The notes below the pieces were generated by a model. The model was not told the DNA's origin. It made no database searches and worked only from the letters and a program-made list of their open reading frames with translations. Source: JBFWUW01 sp050247075 (lineage in GTDB: Bacteria > Planctomycetota > Planctomycetia > Pirellulales > JBFWUW01). Taken from it: 55,399 nt of DNA. Shown here piece by piece: positions 17,350-25,858 of this stretch. Where the stretch lies: NCBI GenBank assembly GCA_050247075.1, contig JBFWUW010000050.1:1-55399 (forward strand), given 5' to 3'. The position numbers were made by a program, and so were the translations under genes. Within the stretch, counting starts at the first letter, position 1; the number at the start of each line of letters is the position of its first letter.

Positions 17350-19860
17350 CTATTGTCCGGCGGGCGGTGTTTCAGCGGGAGCTGCTTCCGCCGGAGCGCC
17401 TTCAGCCGCTTGTTTGGCCTTTTCTCGGTCGAGCCGGAGCTGCTCCAACCGGGTCAACCGCTTCACCGGCGGCGCCTCGGCCGCGGCGGGCATCGGCGCG
17501 GCAACCGCCACCGGCATTGGCGGCGGGGCGTCAACCTTCGGCGGCAGCGGCTTGTCGATACGAAGTTGGCCCGTCCCCAGGCTATGAGTGACCGGTTCGC
17601 CATTCAACGTGACGATCGCCCGGCAAAGCAAGGTTTGGTGCTTGCCTTCCGGCGAGTTGACCGTTGTCTTGATTTTGAACGCGGCCTCGGTCGTGTCTTT
17701 GTTGATCTCAATGGGCGTGGTCGTGACTTCATTAGGCAGCCCGAGCAATTCCACGCTGGCGGAACCTTCAAAATCCTTGACCTTGGTGACGCGGACAACG
17801 ACCTCTGTTTCGGCCCCTTGCTCAACGGCAGCCGCATCAAAGGCAAATGTGAAGTACCGATCGGCGATTTCGAGATCGGCCAATTGCGACGATACGAGTA
17901 CGGGACCGTTGCCTACCGTGGCCTGGCCCGTGACGGCGATTTTCCACGTCTTGATCTCCGCGCCCCCATTGGCGTTGAGCGGAATGACCGCTTCCGTTTG
18001 GCCTTCCGCAATGGCGATCGAACGGGCCGAGCCCACGCCCGGCGGGTCGTACAACATGCTGATGGCGATCGGTGCCGTAAAGCCTTCCTTGCGGGTAGCG
18101 ACGACCTTGAGGTTCATCGCGCCGTCGCGAACCAGCGGCACCTTGGGCTGGACGATTTCGATCGAGAAAGGGGCTTCTTCCGTAACGGCGATCGCCATTC
18201 GGTCGGCGGTGTGGCCCCACACCACGATGTTATTCTGACCGCGCACCAGCCCGGTCGTTTGAGACAAGTGCCCTTCGACCGCGGCCAGATTGGGATCAAC
18301 CGGTTTGCCAATGACATCGGCCAACGTGCCAGCCGGCGCGGTGCCCGCGGGTGCCGTAAACAGCACCGGTACGATCGTCATATTGGCCGCCATGGGGAGC
18401 GTTTCAATTGACACGCCCGCAGGCAAGTTGGCGATACCGACCGTCAAATCGCCGCCAAAATCGGCACGGGCAGCGCTGACCAAGGCCGCTACGCGGTTGC
18501 CAGCCGGCACGGACACACTGACATCCACGTACTGTTGCCGCTCGGGCAGGCCCATCGTCAATGCGGGCTTAACCGGCGTCAGCTCAATGCGGTAGGCGTA
18601 TTCCGTGCCGCCGTTTTTCAGGTGGTCCGCGACGGAAACCAGGTATTCACCATCGGCCGGAACGCCAAAACGAAGATAACTGTCTGGACCGCCGCTATCG
18701 TCATTCGAGGCCAGCCCGCCCCCTTGGGCGTTGTAGACAACCAGCACGGGATCGAGCGGAGAGCGAATGCCGCGGGCATGCACACGGATATCAAAAGCCT
18801 GCCCAGCCTTGCCCGTGAACTTGAAGAAGTCGATATCCTCCGCCTGCTCGATCACGCCGTTCAAGGCCCGTGGAGCCTCAAAGACTGTAGCCTCAGCCAC
18901 CGAGTTGTTCGGTTCGACCTCCATGGCATTGTCGAGATCGGTCACGCGAAAAGCATTGGGCGAGGGAGCAATTCCCATGGGGTCGTTGGCAAAGATGCCG
19001 AACGACGGATCGACCGCGCCGGGCAAGGTGAATTGCTGGGTTAGCTCACCCGTCACGTCCCCTAACATCTTGACGGTTACGGTCTCGCCAACCTTGCCGC
19101 CGGCTGGCGACACCGCCAGCGGACGGGGGAACCGGCCAACATGCAGCCGGTAGAAACAGGCACCGTTGCCGCCGTAAGAACTCTCGCGAATCTGGATGAT
19201 GTAATTGCCATCTTCCGGCGCGATGATCGAAACGACGCCATCTTGCCAGATCAAGGCCGAGTCATCGGACGAAGCCAGCTCAAACCGGCCCATATCCATG
19301 ATCGCCACGTAGGGGTCAAAGAACGTCACTCCCAGCCGAATTCCCTCGACTTCGGCACTGATCCGTTCGCCCTTCTTGGCCGTGACCATGTAGTAGTCAA
19401 CGTCTTCGTTTTGGGCGACACCATTCACCGTGCAATCCAATTCAATGGCTTGCGGCTTAGTGAAGTCGCTATTGTCTTCGACCTCGGCCACATCGGGCAG
19501 CGAACCAACCATGAACGTCCGCAATTCGCTGATGCCGCTAGCCGAACGGAGCCGCACGGCATGGATGCCAATGCGGCAATCGGGGGCAATCGTTAAGGTT
19601 GCCTTGACCGAGTTGTCGTTCACCACGGCCATTTGCTTCAGCGAAATGCCGGGATAATAGAAGAACAGGTCTTGGGCATCGGTCAGTCGGGCACCGTTCA
19701 AAGTAACTTCGACCTCGGTGCCGCGTTGAGCGCCGATAGGCGAAATCGACCCGAGCGAAGGAGCGGCCGCTTGGACATCGGTGGCGGCCAAGACGGAGAC
19801 TGCGATAGCCGCCAATAGACAACAGAAGGCGTGCAGCACTGTGCGAATCGTGAGCAACAT
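17350..19860 (-). CDS. Secreted PPC-domain protein
   Basis: About 836 residues. The frame is open to 20016, but the ATG at 19860 has GAGG six bases ahead and begins a signal peptide (TVLHAFCCLLAAIAVSVLAA). The mature protein starts with an IPT/TIG-like Ig fold (ISPIGAQRGTEVEVTLNG). It then carries two pre-peptidase C-terminal (PPC) beta-sandwich repeats, recognisable by EVEDNSDFTKPQAIE, the paired EVEPNNSVAEATVF and VDYYMVTAKKGERI, and further beta-rich repeats. The C-terminus is Pro/Ala-rich with a short Arg/Glu helix. Likely an extracytoplasmic binding or adhesion protein acting with its DUF1501 and DUF1549 neighbours. Confidence 0.9.
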   Translation of the reverse strand: MLLTIRTVLHAFCCLLAAIAVSVLAATDVQAAAPSLGSISPIGAQRGTEVEVTLNGARLTDAQDLFFYYPGISLKQMAVVNDNSVKATLTIAPDCRIGIHAVRLRSASGISELRTFMVGSLPDVAEVEDNSDFTKPQAIELDCTVNGVAQNEDVDYYMVTAKKGERISAEVEGIRLGVTFFDPYVAIMDMGRFELASSDDSALIWQDGVVSIIAPEDGNYIIQIRESSYGGNGACFYRLHVGRFPRPLAVSPAGGKVGETVTVKMLGDVTGELTQQFTLPGAVDPSFGIFANDPMGIAPSPNAFRVTDLDNAMEVEPNNSVAEATVFEAPRALNGVIEQAEDIDFFKFTGKAGQAFDIRVHARGIRSPLDPVLVVYNAQGGGLASNDDSGGPDSYLRFGVPADGEYLVSVADHLKNGGTEYAYRIELTPVKPALTMGLPERQQYVDVSVSVPAGNRVAALVSAARADFGGDLTVGIANLPAGVSIETLPMAANMTIVPVLFTAPAGTAPAGTLADVIGKPVDPNLAAVEGHLSQTTGLVRGQNNIVVWGHTADRMAIAVTEEAPFSIEIVQPKVPLVRDGAMNLKVVATRKEGFTAPIAISMLYDPPGVGSARSIAIAEGQTEAVIPLNANGGAEIKTWKIAVTGQATVGNGPVLVSSQLADLEIADRYFTFAFDAAAVEQGAETEVVVRVTKVKDFEGSASVELLGLPNEVTTTPIEINKDTTEAAFKIKTTVNSPEGKHQTLLCRAIVTLNGEPVTHSLGTGQLRIDKPLPPKVDAPPPMPVAVAAPMPAAAEAPPVKRLTRLEQLRLDREKAKQAAEGAPAEAAPAETPPAGQ

Positions 19861-20064
19861 GCGATTCCTCAAAAGAAAGTTGCCGGCAAACAGCCGCTTG
19901 TAAGCGGCCTGGCGAGCAAAACACTTGGGTACGCGGGCAAGCCCCACGCATCTCCTTAGGCCGCAAAGCGGAGGGACGGCCCAAAACCAGCAAATAGGCG
20001 GGAAATCATGGAACAAACGGCACTGGCCCGTGCCAACGCCAAACCAATTCCACTAATATAATCA

Positions 20065-20105
20065 AACCGGCCGCCTGATCCAATTTTTTGGCCAGGCGGC
20101 CGGTT
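20065..20105 (-). terminator. Terminator after the DUF1501 gene
   Basis: Thirteen-base perfect stem AACCGGCCGCCTG (20065-20077) with CAGGCGGCCGGTT (20093-20105). Read on the minus strand, it sits 18 bases after the DUF1501 stop codon and is followed by TTGATTATATT. It may partly separate the DUF1501 gene from the PPC gene downstream. Confidence 0.7.
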
Positions 20106-20122
20106 CGCGATTTTAGTAACAA

Positions 20123-21427
20123 TTAAGCCAACAAGCCCTTGCGGACCTTGCCGCCGTCTACGATTTCGATCGGACGGTCGCCAGGAGACATTAGTTCCTT
20201 GTCGGCGATGATGCCCATCAGGTAGTACAAGGTCGTAGCCAGATCGGCGGGATCCAACTCGTCCTTCTCCGGTTCGCTGGCCGTGGCGTTCGAGGCACCA
20301 AAGATCGAACCTTGCTTGATACCGCCACCCGCCAAGGCCACGCTGAACACCTTTGGCCAGTGGTCGCGGCCCGCGGTTTGGTTGATCTTGGGGGTACGGC
20401 CGAATTCGCTGGAGACCATCACTAAGGTGGTGTCCAACAATCCGGTTCGCTCCAAGTCGCGAATCAGCGTGCTGTAGGCCTGGTCGAAGGCTGGCATCTG
20501 GTTTTTCATGCCATTGGCAACGCCGTTGTGCATGTCCCAGCCGCCGTAAGTCAGCGACACGAACCGAACGCCGGCACCCACCAAGCGGCGGGCCATCAGC
20601 ATCCGTTGGCCAGCTTCGTTGCGGCCGTACTCATCGCGAACGCCCGGCGATTCCGCGTCGATATTGAACGCTTCGCGGGCAGCCGGCGAGCTAATCAGGC
20701 TATAGGCCCGATCGTAGAAGGTGTCCATGGCGTTCAACGCGTCAGACTTTTCCTTGGCGGCAAAGTAGTCGTTGACCGCTTGCACGGCGGAACGACGGCG
20801 GCCAAACCGGTCGTCGGTCACGCCGTCAGCCAAGCTCAAATCGCGGACCTTAAATCCGCCTTGGGCAGGGTCCGAACCAAGGCTGAACGGCGCAAACGAC
20901 GAGCTCAAATAGCCCGTGCCGGCGAATTCGTTCGGCTGGTTGGGGATGCAAACGTACGGAGGCATGTTGTTCTTGGGACCGTACTCGTGGCTGACCACGC
21001 TGCCCATGCTGGGGAATATTAGCGCCGGGCTGGGCCGGTAACCCGTGAACATGTTGTGGGTGCCGCGTTCGTGGGCCGCTTCACCGTGCGACATCGAGCG
21101 GGCCACGGTAATTTTGTCGGCGATTTCAGCCGTCTTGGGCAACGTTTGGCTGAAGAATTCGCCAGGTATCTTGGTGGCGATGTGGCTCAACTCACCGCGA
21201 TACTCCACCGGAGCAAACGGCTTGGGGTCGAACGACTCCTGATGGGCCATGCCGCCCGGCAGGTAAATGTGGATGATGCTGTGGGCCTTGGCCTCGATAA
21301 AATCGTAGTTCTTCTGGTCCGCGCGGGCTTGCTTGATGCGGAAGAAGTCAGCCAAGGTCAGGCCGGCACCCAAGGCACCAACCGTCAAGAATCCGCGGCG
21401 TGTGGGCTTCAAAATGGTACGCGACAT
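20123..21427 (-). CDS. DUF1501 protein with twin-arginine signal
   Basis: A 434-residue DUF1501 protein (sulfatase/alkaline phosphatase-like fold by family knowledge). The N-terminus TRRGFLTVGALGAGLTL matches a twin-arginine export signal, so the protein is likely exported folded. Typical motifs are IIHIYLPGGMAHQESFDPKP, the WDMHNG histidine region and EFGRTPKINQTAGRDHWPKVF. The ATG is preceded by GAGGGAG. It is the first gene of the minus-strand cluster that continues with the PPC, DUF1549/1553 and WD40 genes. Enzymatic activity is unproven; DUF1501 genes nearly always accompany DUF1549 genes in planctomycetes. Confidence 0.95.
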   Translation of the reverse strand: MSRTILKPTRRGFLTVGALGAGLTLADFFRIKQARADQKNYDFIEAKAHSIIHIYLPGGMAHQESFDPKPFAPVEYRGELSHIATKIPGEFFSQTLPKTAEIADKITVARSMSHGEAAHERGTHNMFTGYRPSPALIFPSMGSVVSHEYGPKNNMPPYVCIPNQPNEFAGTGYLSSSFAPFSLGSDPAQGGFKVRDLSLADGVTDDRFGRRRSAVQAVNDYFAAKEKSDALNAMDTFYDRAYSLISSPAAREAFNIDAESPGVRDEYGRNEAGQRMLMARRLVGAGVRFVSLTYGGWDMHNGVANGMKNQMPAFDQAYSTLIRDLERTGLLDTTLVMVSSEFGRTPKINQTAGRDHWPKVFSVALAGGGIKQGSIFGASNATASEPEKDELDPADLATTLYYLMGIIADKELMSPGDRPIEIVDGGKVRKGLLA

Positions 21428-22109
21428 TCGCGAAACTCCCTCTCAACTAAACAAGGGGTGTAAATCGACGGCGGGTCTACGCTCGTTCGTATGGCAGCAG
21501 GCAGGACTTCGCGGGCGGCACTTTGTCGAGCTAATCGCGAAGGATCGCATCCGTTGGGCGGACGCGGGTTGTAATGCTCAGGCAGGAGGCGGAAAGCTGG
21601 TAGGAAGTCAAGTCCAAAACACCGCCTGGGCATGACAATAGCTAATCCAAGGCGCGCTGTCAAACATTTCCTCAGCGTTTGAACCGGAAAATTCAGGGCG
21701 AAATGCCACCACCGGCGCGGCGCCCAGGACCAATCTGCATGGCCCAACAGAGGGGGTGGCAAGAGGGATCATCATGTGGCGCGCGATTAATCGACCGCCA
21801 ACGGTTCTTGAAATGCCGAGCGCGATGCGATGACCGCAGCCACGAGAGTCCACAGGCCAATCGAACCGGCCTGTGTCCTTGGCCTGCGCCGCGTTGGCTG
21901 GAACAGCGAACGCCGAGCCGGGGCGATCGGACGGCTTTTGAACTTTTTGGTGGTCCAGCTTTAGATTGGCCAGATCATCTGGCTCAATTGATGCTGGACG
22001 TTGCGAGCATGCCAACCCGCGAAGTCAGGCACTGAGCTCACCCGTGGGCCGGGCCATGCCACGCCCGTCCGCATGCGGCGCGTTGTCAGGCGACAGGACA
22101 CGGTTTTGA
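21428..22109. other. 682-base region with no supported gene
   Basis: Between the DUF1501 start and the DHFR-like gene. Open frames exist on both strands (for example 21608-22015 and 21679-22035) but none has a ribosome-binding site, a signal peptide or recognisable sequence. The upstream promoter of the DUF1501 operon must lie in its left part. It may be decayed coding DNA. Confidence 0.5.
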
Positions 22110-22664
22110 CTATGCACGCCGGTAGTGCATCCCGACCGCGCCGTTGCGGAGCGGTTTCGCCGAAACCAACTCGAGTTTTCGCGTGTTGGGCAGCCCACTC
22201 TCGTAAAGCGTCGGACCATGGCCGACAATCCTGGGGTGTACGAGCAACTTGTACTCGTCGATCAGATCTAGCCGGTCCAACTCAGTTGCCAGCTTGCCGC
22301 TGCCGAGGAGGATACCGTCCGGGGTCGTGTCCTTGAGCTTCCGCACGCCAGCGCGCAGGTCACCGGCGATATGGTGGCTATTCGTCCACGGGAAATCGCT
22401 GCGCGTCGAGGACACAACGTACTTCGGCTTAGCCTCAAGTTTGACCGCCCAATCGTACATCGCCGAAGGCGCCTTCACGTCGCCGTGAGCGACTGCGGGC
22501 CAATAACCTTCCATCATCTCGTAGGTAATGCGGCCCCACAGCATCGCCCCACACCCGTCCATGAGACGCGTGAAGAATGCGTGTGTCTCGTCGTCGGCGA
22601 TTCCTTCCTGGTGGTTGATGCAGCCATCCAAGGTAACGTTGATACTGAATGTCAGGAGTCCCAT
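22110..22664 (-). CDS. Dihydrofolate reductase-like (RibD C-terminal) protein
   Basis: A 184-residue cytoplasmic protein of the RibD_C/DHFR-like family (YyaP/YwjB type). The N-terminal strand TFSINVTLDGCINHQEG, the LWGRITYEMMEGYWP segment, the IAGDLRAGVRKLK helix and LLGSGKLATELDRLDLIDEYKLLVHPRIVGHGPTLYE (seen in parts) are the family hallmarks, including the NADPH-binding GSG. These proteins are often annotated as dihydrofolate reductase family without a proven substrate. The start ATG lacks a clear ribosome-binding site. It appears as a lone accessory gene next to a tRNA-like fragment. Confidence 0.92.
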   Translation of the reverse strand: MGLLTFSINVTLDGCINHQEGIADDETHAFFTRLMDGCGAMLWGRITYEMMEGYWPAVAHGDVKAPSAMYDWAVKLEAKPKYVVSSTRSDFPWTNSHHIAGDLRAGVRKLKDTTPDGILLGSGKLATELDRLDLIDEYKLLVHPRIVGHGPTLYESGLPNTRKLELVSAKPLRNGAVGMHYRRA

Positions 22665-22774
22665 GGAGACGATCGTAAAATGACTACCGGGAAATAGCCA
22701 CTCGTAAAGTCACTTGAAGGCCTTCAACCAACGGGACAGCGACAATACCGCAGGCCAATTACTGCAATGTGAAC

Positions 22775-22801
22775 CGGGGTGCCCGGATTCGAACGGCGCC
22801 T
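22775..22801 (-). other. tRNA T-arm-like fragment
   Basis: On the minus strand the sequence GTTCGAATCCGGGCACC resembles a tRNA T-loop plus acceptor 3' half. The 5' side of the T-stem does not pair properly and no matching acceptor 5' half or D-arm is found upstream, so this is not a functional tRNA. It may be a tRNA remnant. Confidence 0.35.
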
Positions 22802-22852
22802 CTACGGAGACAGTACGAAAAACCAAGGCAAAAGCAATCGCCCTCATCCGCT

Positions 22853-22891
22853 GCACGCATCCCACCGGGCTGGCGGGATGCGTGCTTGTTT
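22853..22891 (+). terminator. Intrinsic terminator without an obvious gene
   Basis: Perfect eleven-base stem GCACGCATCCC (22853-22863) and GGGATGCGTGC (22875-22885) followed by TTGTTT. It reads on the plus strand, where no convincing gene precedes it. Confidence 0.6.
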
Positions 22892-23000
22892 GCCCACCTG
22901 CTTGAGGATCAATCAGTGCTCATCCTCAACACGACTTCGGACGAGCGGCGAGAGCCGTCTGTCCGGAATGCTTTGACTTAACGATCTACCAACAGATACT

Positions 23001-23297
23001 TTACGGAATGGCCGGTTCCAGCGTGGGACCCGCCACGATTTCGGTCTTCTGAATCCGCTCGCCGTTGGGGCTGTAGAACAAGATGTTGTTGGTTTGGGCA
23101 TCCCAAATGGCCGAAAACTTAACCGCGCGAGGGCCATGCAGGCAAAAATAGACGCCACAAGGGGCATCGCGCCGTACAAGCAAACGTTGCGTAATGGGAA
23201 AGGCGTCTGGTTCTAGCTGGTCGATTTGGCAGAGGGTGTCGCTGACGTATTCTCGCAGGTCTTCCAATGTCTGGAATTGCCGTGAACTAGTCACCAT
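23001..23297 (-). CDS. Conserved-looking hypothetical protein (98 aa)
   Basis: A 98-residue soluble protein from the ATG at 23297, chosen because AGGAG lies upstream; the frame is open to 23333. The N-terminus is helical (FQTLEDLREYVSDTLCQIDQL) and the rest looks like beta strands (GVYFCLHGPRAVKFSAIWDAQ, NILFYSPNGERI). I do not recognise a named domain. It is a single gene on the minus strand with non-coding DNA on both sides. Confidence 0.75.
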   Translation of the reverse strand: MVTSSRQFQTLEDLREYVSDTLCQIDQLEPDAFPITQRLLVRRDAPCGVYFCLHGPRAVKFSAIWDAQTNNILFYSPNGERIQKTEIVAGPTLEPAIP

Positions 23298-23691
23298 GGG
23301 GAATTGAATCTCCTGAAGGCGTCGTATCGCCAATGGGGATTTTGGCTAGGACGCAGTTGGGGAAGCATGGGTGAGTGCCGCTTACTAGACACTATCGGCA
23401 ACTTGGGAAGCTTAGCTGTGACTGTATCGGCGGTTATTCTCGACGAATTACCACCTGAATTGCTCGCTAAGTCACCGACAGCACTTGATTTGTGGTGGGC
23501 AAAGCAAGCCAACCACGCACCGCCACGTACAGGTCTGGTAAGATTGGTTCGGACGATTAGAAGGGTCGGAATAAGCTTGTTTTCGCGGCTAAAGTTTCCG
23601 CTTCAGCCATGCGCGCCAATGACGGCGCGGAATCGTGGCCGCGCTCGGCCTGAGCCGACCGAAAAGCCGCGTTGCTCAACCCTCTAACGCC
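23298..23691. other. Intergenic region, weak plus-strand frame
   Basis: A 127-codon plus-strand frame (23304-23687) lies here, but it starts within the leader of the minus-strand gene, has no ribosome-binding site, and its C-terminal half is low-quality (Arg/Pro-rich). Nothing else is evident. Confidence 0.45.
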
Positions 23692-24636
23692 TTACGGCTC
23701 TTGTTGATACGCCTCAAACGCCTCGGCGATCTTGCCCCTCTGCTCATCTCCCAGGTGGAACAGAATGCGGTACCGCAAGGTAATCGCCTCGCCGGCCGGC
23801 AAGGTATAGGCACCGTCGATCTCCGATGATTGCGTAAAATCGTGCAAGCCAAAGGGATTGGCCGCGAACAGGCCGTAGTTCCGCACATGCCAATAGGTCG
23901 GGTAGCGGAAGCTGCTGGGGTGGTTCATGATGGCCACACCCACCGTCTGGCCCCCCACGGGGCCTTGGTAATCCACCCACGGTGCGGGTTTGCCCCAGGC
24001 TTCGGCATCAATCAGCCCGTCGCTATTGATAATCCGGCCGCCGAGCTTGCTATCGACATCCATGCTGGTCGGCAGGCGAATGCCCATCGTCCCTTCCTTG
24101 GTATCCCCAAACTGCACGGGACCATCGGTCGCCTTCAGGGTGATGTCAAAGTCGATCGAGCGCCAATCCTCGCCCACGCGGAAGACCAGTTTCCGCTCGT
24201 CTTCCAGTTGCTTCTTGCTGTCGGGCGCGACCCAGTCGTTTTTGGTGATTAGCGTTGCTTGCGGTCCCCCTTCCACCTTGACCCATTCCGTATGGATGAT
24301 GTTGCCGTGCCCGCGGGTTTCGGCCCAAAAATTGATGCCGTTCACCTCGCCATGCGTAAACCACAACGACCGTTGGTGGGGATGGTCTTTCTTTTCCCCC
24401 TCAATGCCCAGACGCATGGGGTAGGTGCGGGTCATTTCCACACCGGTCGGTCCAATGATGGGCCAGACGATCGGCTTGGCGCCCGTCAAAGTCTGATACT
24501 CGGCAAACAATTTGCCATCGACATTGATGACGACACCGCCATCGACTTGAGTGGTTTCAAACTCGGCCGATTTGGCGCTGGCGGCCAGCAAGAAAAACGC
24601 AACGGCAAGACCAGGCAGACAAACAGCACGGTGCAT
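23692..24636 (-). CDS. Secreted PmoA-like (DUF6807) protein
   Basis: A 314-residue exported protein from the ATG at 24636, with GGAG nine bases upstream. The signal peptide is MHRAVCLPGLAVAFFLLAAS. The domain is the PmoA-like family (formerly called methane oxygenase PmoA, now DUF6807), with the characteristic YPMRLGIEGEKKDHPHQRSLWFTHG split as seen (histidine-rich HPHQRSLWFTHG), ETRGHG, and the C-terminal WHVRNYGLFAANPFGLHDF. Despite the name, no methane monooxygenase subunits are present, and these proteins are abundant in planctomycetes with unknown, possibly carbohydrate-related roles. It is monocistronic here. Confidence 0.9.
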   Translation of the reverse strand: MHRAVCLPGLAVAFFLLAASAKSAEFETTQVDGGVVINVDGKLFAEYQTLTGAKPIVWPIIGPTGVEMTRTYPMRLGIEGEKKDHPHQRSLWFTHGEVNGINFWAETRGHGNIIHTEWVKVEGGPQATLITKNDWVAPDSKKQLEDERKLVFRVGEDWRSIDFDITLKATDGPVQFGDTKEGTMGIRLPTSMDVDSKLGGRIINSDGLIDAEAWGKPAPWVDYQGPVGGQTVGVAIMNHPSSFRYPTYWHVRNYGLFAANPFGLHDFTQSSEIDGAYTLPAGEAITLRYRILFHLGDEQRGKIAEAFEAYQQEP

Positions 24637-25008
24637 GGCGTAAAACTCCAAGAAAAAGGGAGGGCGGGTTCTAGTTTGTGGGTTGGGCGTGAGCGAGTCC
24701 TATGGTAGTCGCCTGTCGCGAGGAATGCGAATGGAAGGGGGGGTTCGGTTTTCGGTTTTCAGTGTTCGGTGTTCAGAGCGGAAAGCTGATTGCTAATGGC
24801 TGATTGCTAATGGCTGATCCGCTGATCGCCATATACGTTCGTATATTCTCCGGCGTTTTTTCCTGGCCCGAATTCTTTTGACATCCGCCTTGGCGCGCGT
24901 TAGGCTCCCAGATGTTCGAGGTCTTGGACCACCTCTGGGGCGGATCACCCTTCTGAATTCCTTTCATTTTTGATGGGTCCTGGCCCGGCATTTTGGGAGG
25001 CGCGTCCC
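24637..25008. other. Intergenic region with tandem 14-base repeat
   Basis: Holds low-complexity DNA (GTTCGGTTTTC-type, about 24742-24776), a tandem 14-mer and a short palindrome ATATACG/CGTATAT (24831-24846) that might be a regulator site upstream of the BON gene. No gene is seen. Confidence 0.5.
24785..24818. repeat. Tandem repeat of GCTGATTGCTAATG, 2.4 units
   Basis: Two exact 14-base units (24785-24798 and 24799-24812) plus GCTGAT of a third. No coding capacity. Confidence 0.9.
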
Positions 25009-25317
25009 ATGGTCAGCGCTTGGCCTCGTAATGCTGTTGGCGACGGTTCGCCCGCGGAGTTGGTTGTTCAACCTTCCGTTGATGTAGTTCAGCTTCTTTT
25101 GGCGGCGCACGTCACGGTTGCCGCCATGGCGCGGCTGCGTCGGTCGGGCTACGCCGAATTGGTTGGCATCGAGTGCCTGTTTTGCCAAGGAAAGCTCACG
25201 CTGCGCGGCAACGTATCGAGCTTCTATCTGAAACAAGTCGCCCAAACCGCCGTCCGCGGCTTGGAACAAGTCGAGGAGATCATCAATTGTCTTGATGTTA
25301 TCAGGCCGGAGGAGTGA
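25009..25317 (+). CDS. BON-domain-like protein
   Basis: A 102-residue protein from the ATG at 25009, which has GGGAGG eight bases upstream; an earlier in-frame TTG/ATG at 24970 is less likely. The C-terminal two thirds look like a BON domain: a short helix (YAELVGIEC), the strand GKLTLRGNVSSFYLKQVAQ, and a final LEQVEEIINCLDVI. BON domains bind phospholipid or act as periplasmic modules. No signal peptide is obvious. The hemerythrin-like gene follows 42 bases later on the same strand, so both may be one transcript. Confidence 0.75.
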   Translation: MVSAWPRNAVGDGSPAELVVQPSVDVVQLLLAAHVTVAAMARLRRSGYAELVGIECLFCQGKLTLRGNVSSFYLKQVAQTAVRGLEQVEEIINCLDVIRPEE

Positions 25318-25359
25318 TCCGCGCTTGCCGGCGAGTACCATCCTGGAGGAGGGATTCTA

Positions 25360-25833
25360 ATGTCTACCGCATCTCCATTGGCCCAGGCGGCAGACGGCTT
25401 TCGCCGTGAGCACAGGGCACTTGACCAATTGCTGGCCCGCATTCGGGAAGAGTTCCAAATCGGCCGCGCGGTGCGGCTGGATGACCGCGAATCGGCCCGC
25501 CTGCTCGACGAACTGGCGGCGTTGCGCGACCATTTGGGCATGCTGTTCGCCCTGGAGGAATCGCCCGGCCTTTCTCCCGATATCGAAGTCGTGGCTCCCC
25601 GGCTGGCGCGGCCAATGAAATTGTTGCAAGAAGAACACGTCTCGTTGTTCCGAGAATTGAGCCAGATGATCGACTACTCGGAGCGGGCTTTCTCGCACCA
25701 TGTGCTGGGCGATTTGCTGGACCGCATCGAACGCCGCTTCGAGGGTTTCCAGGCCCACTTTCAAGCCCACGAAGTTCGCGAGAACCGACTGATACTGGAG
25801 GCCTTCAACGACGAAATAGGGACCGGCGACTAA
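25360..25833 (+). CDS. Hemerythrin-like HHE helical-bundle protein
   Basis: A 157-residue all-helical protein with an excellent GGAGGAGGG ribosome-binding site. The histidine and acidic pattern fits a hemerythrin/HHE di-iron bundle: EHRALDQLL (first helix), LRDHLGMLFALEE (second), LQEEHVSLFREL (third) and FQAHFQAHEVRENRLI (fourth). These proteins bind di-iron centres and sense or store oxygen or nitric oxide. Metal ligation is inferred from the motif positions only. It is next to the BON-like gene and could act in the envelope or stress response. Confidence 0.8.
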   Translation: MSTASPLAQAADGFRREHRALDQLLARIREEFQIGRAVRLDDRESARLLDELAALRDHLGMLFALEESPGLSPDIEVVAPRLARPMKLLQEEHVSLFRELSQMIDYSERAFSHHVLGDLLDRIERRFEGFQAHFQAHEVRENRLILEAFNDEIGTGD

Positions 25834-25858
25834 GGCGATGCGACGCCGATAATAAACC

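Noticed and set aside
21608..22035. Two open frames on opposite strands in the gene-less gap
   Set aside because: Arg/Pro-rich, no start signals, no recognisable sequence.
22714..22981. Plus-strand frames containing GARIRTAP-type peptide
   Set aside because: This peptide is the usual translation of a tRNA T-arm on the other strand; not a protein.
23304..23687. 127-codon plus-strand frame
   Set aside because: Starts inside the leader of the divergent gene without a ribosome-binding site; the C-terminal part is not protein-like.
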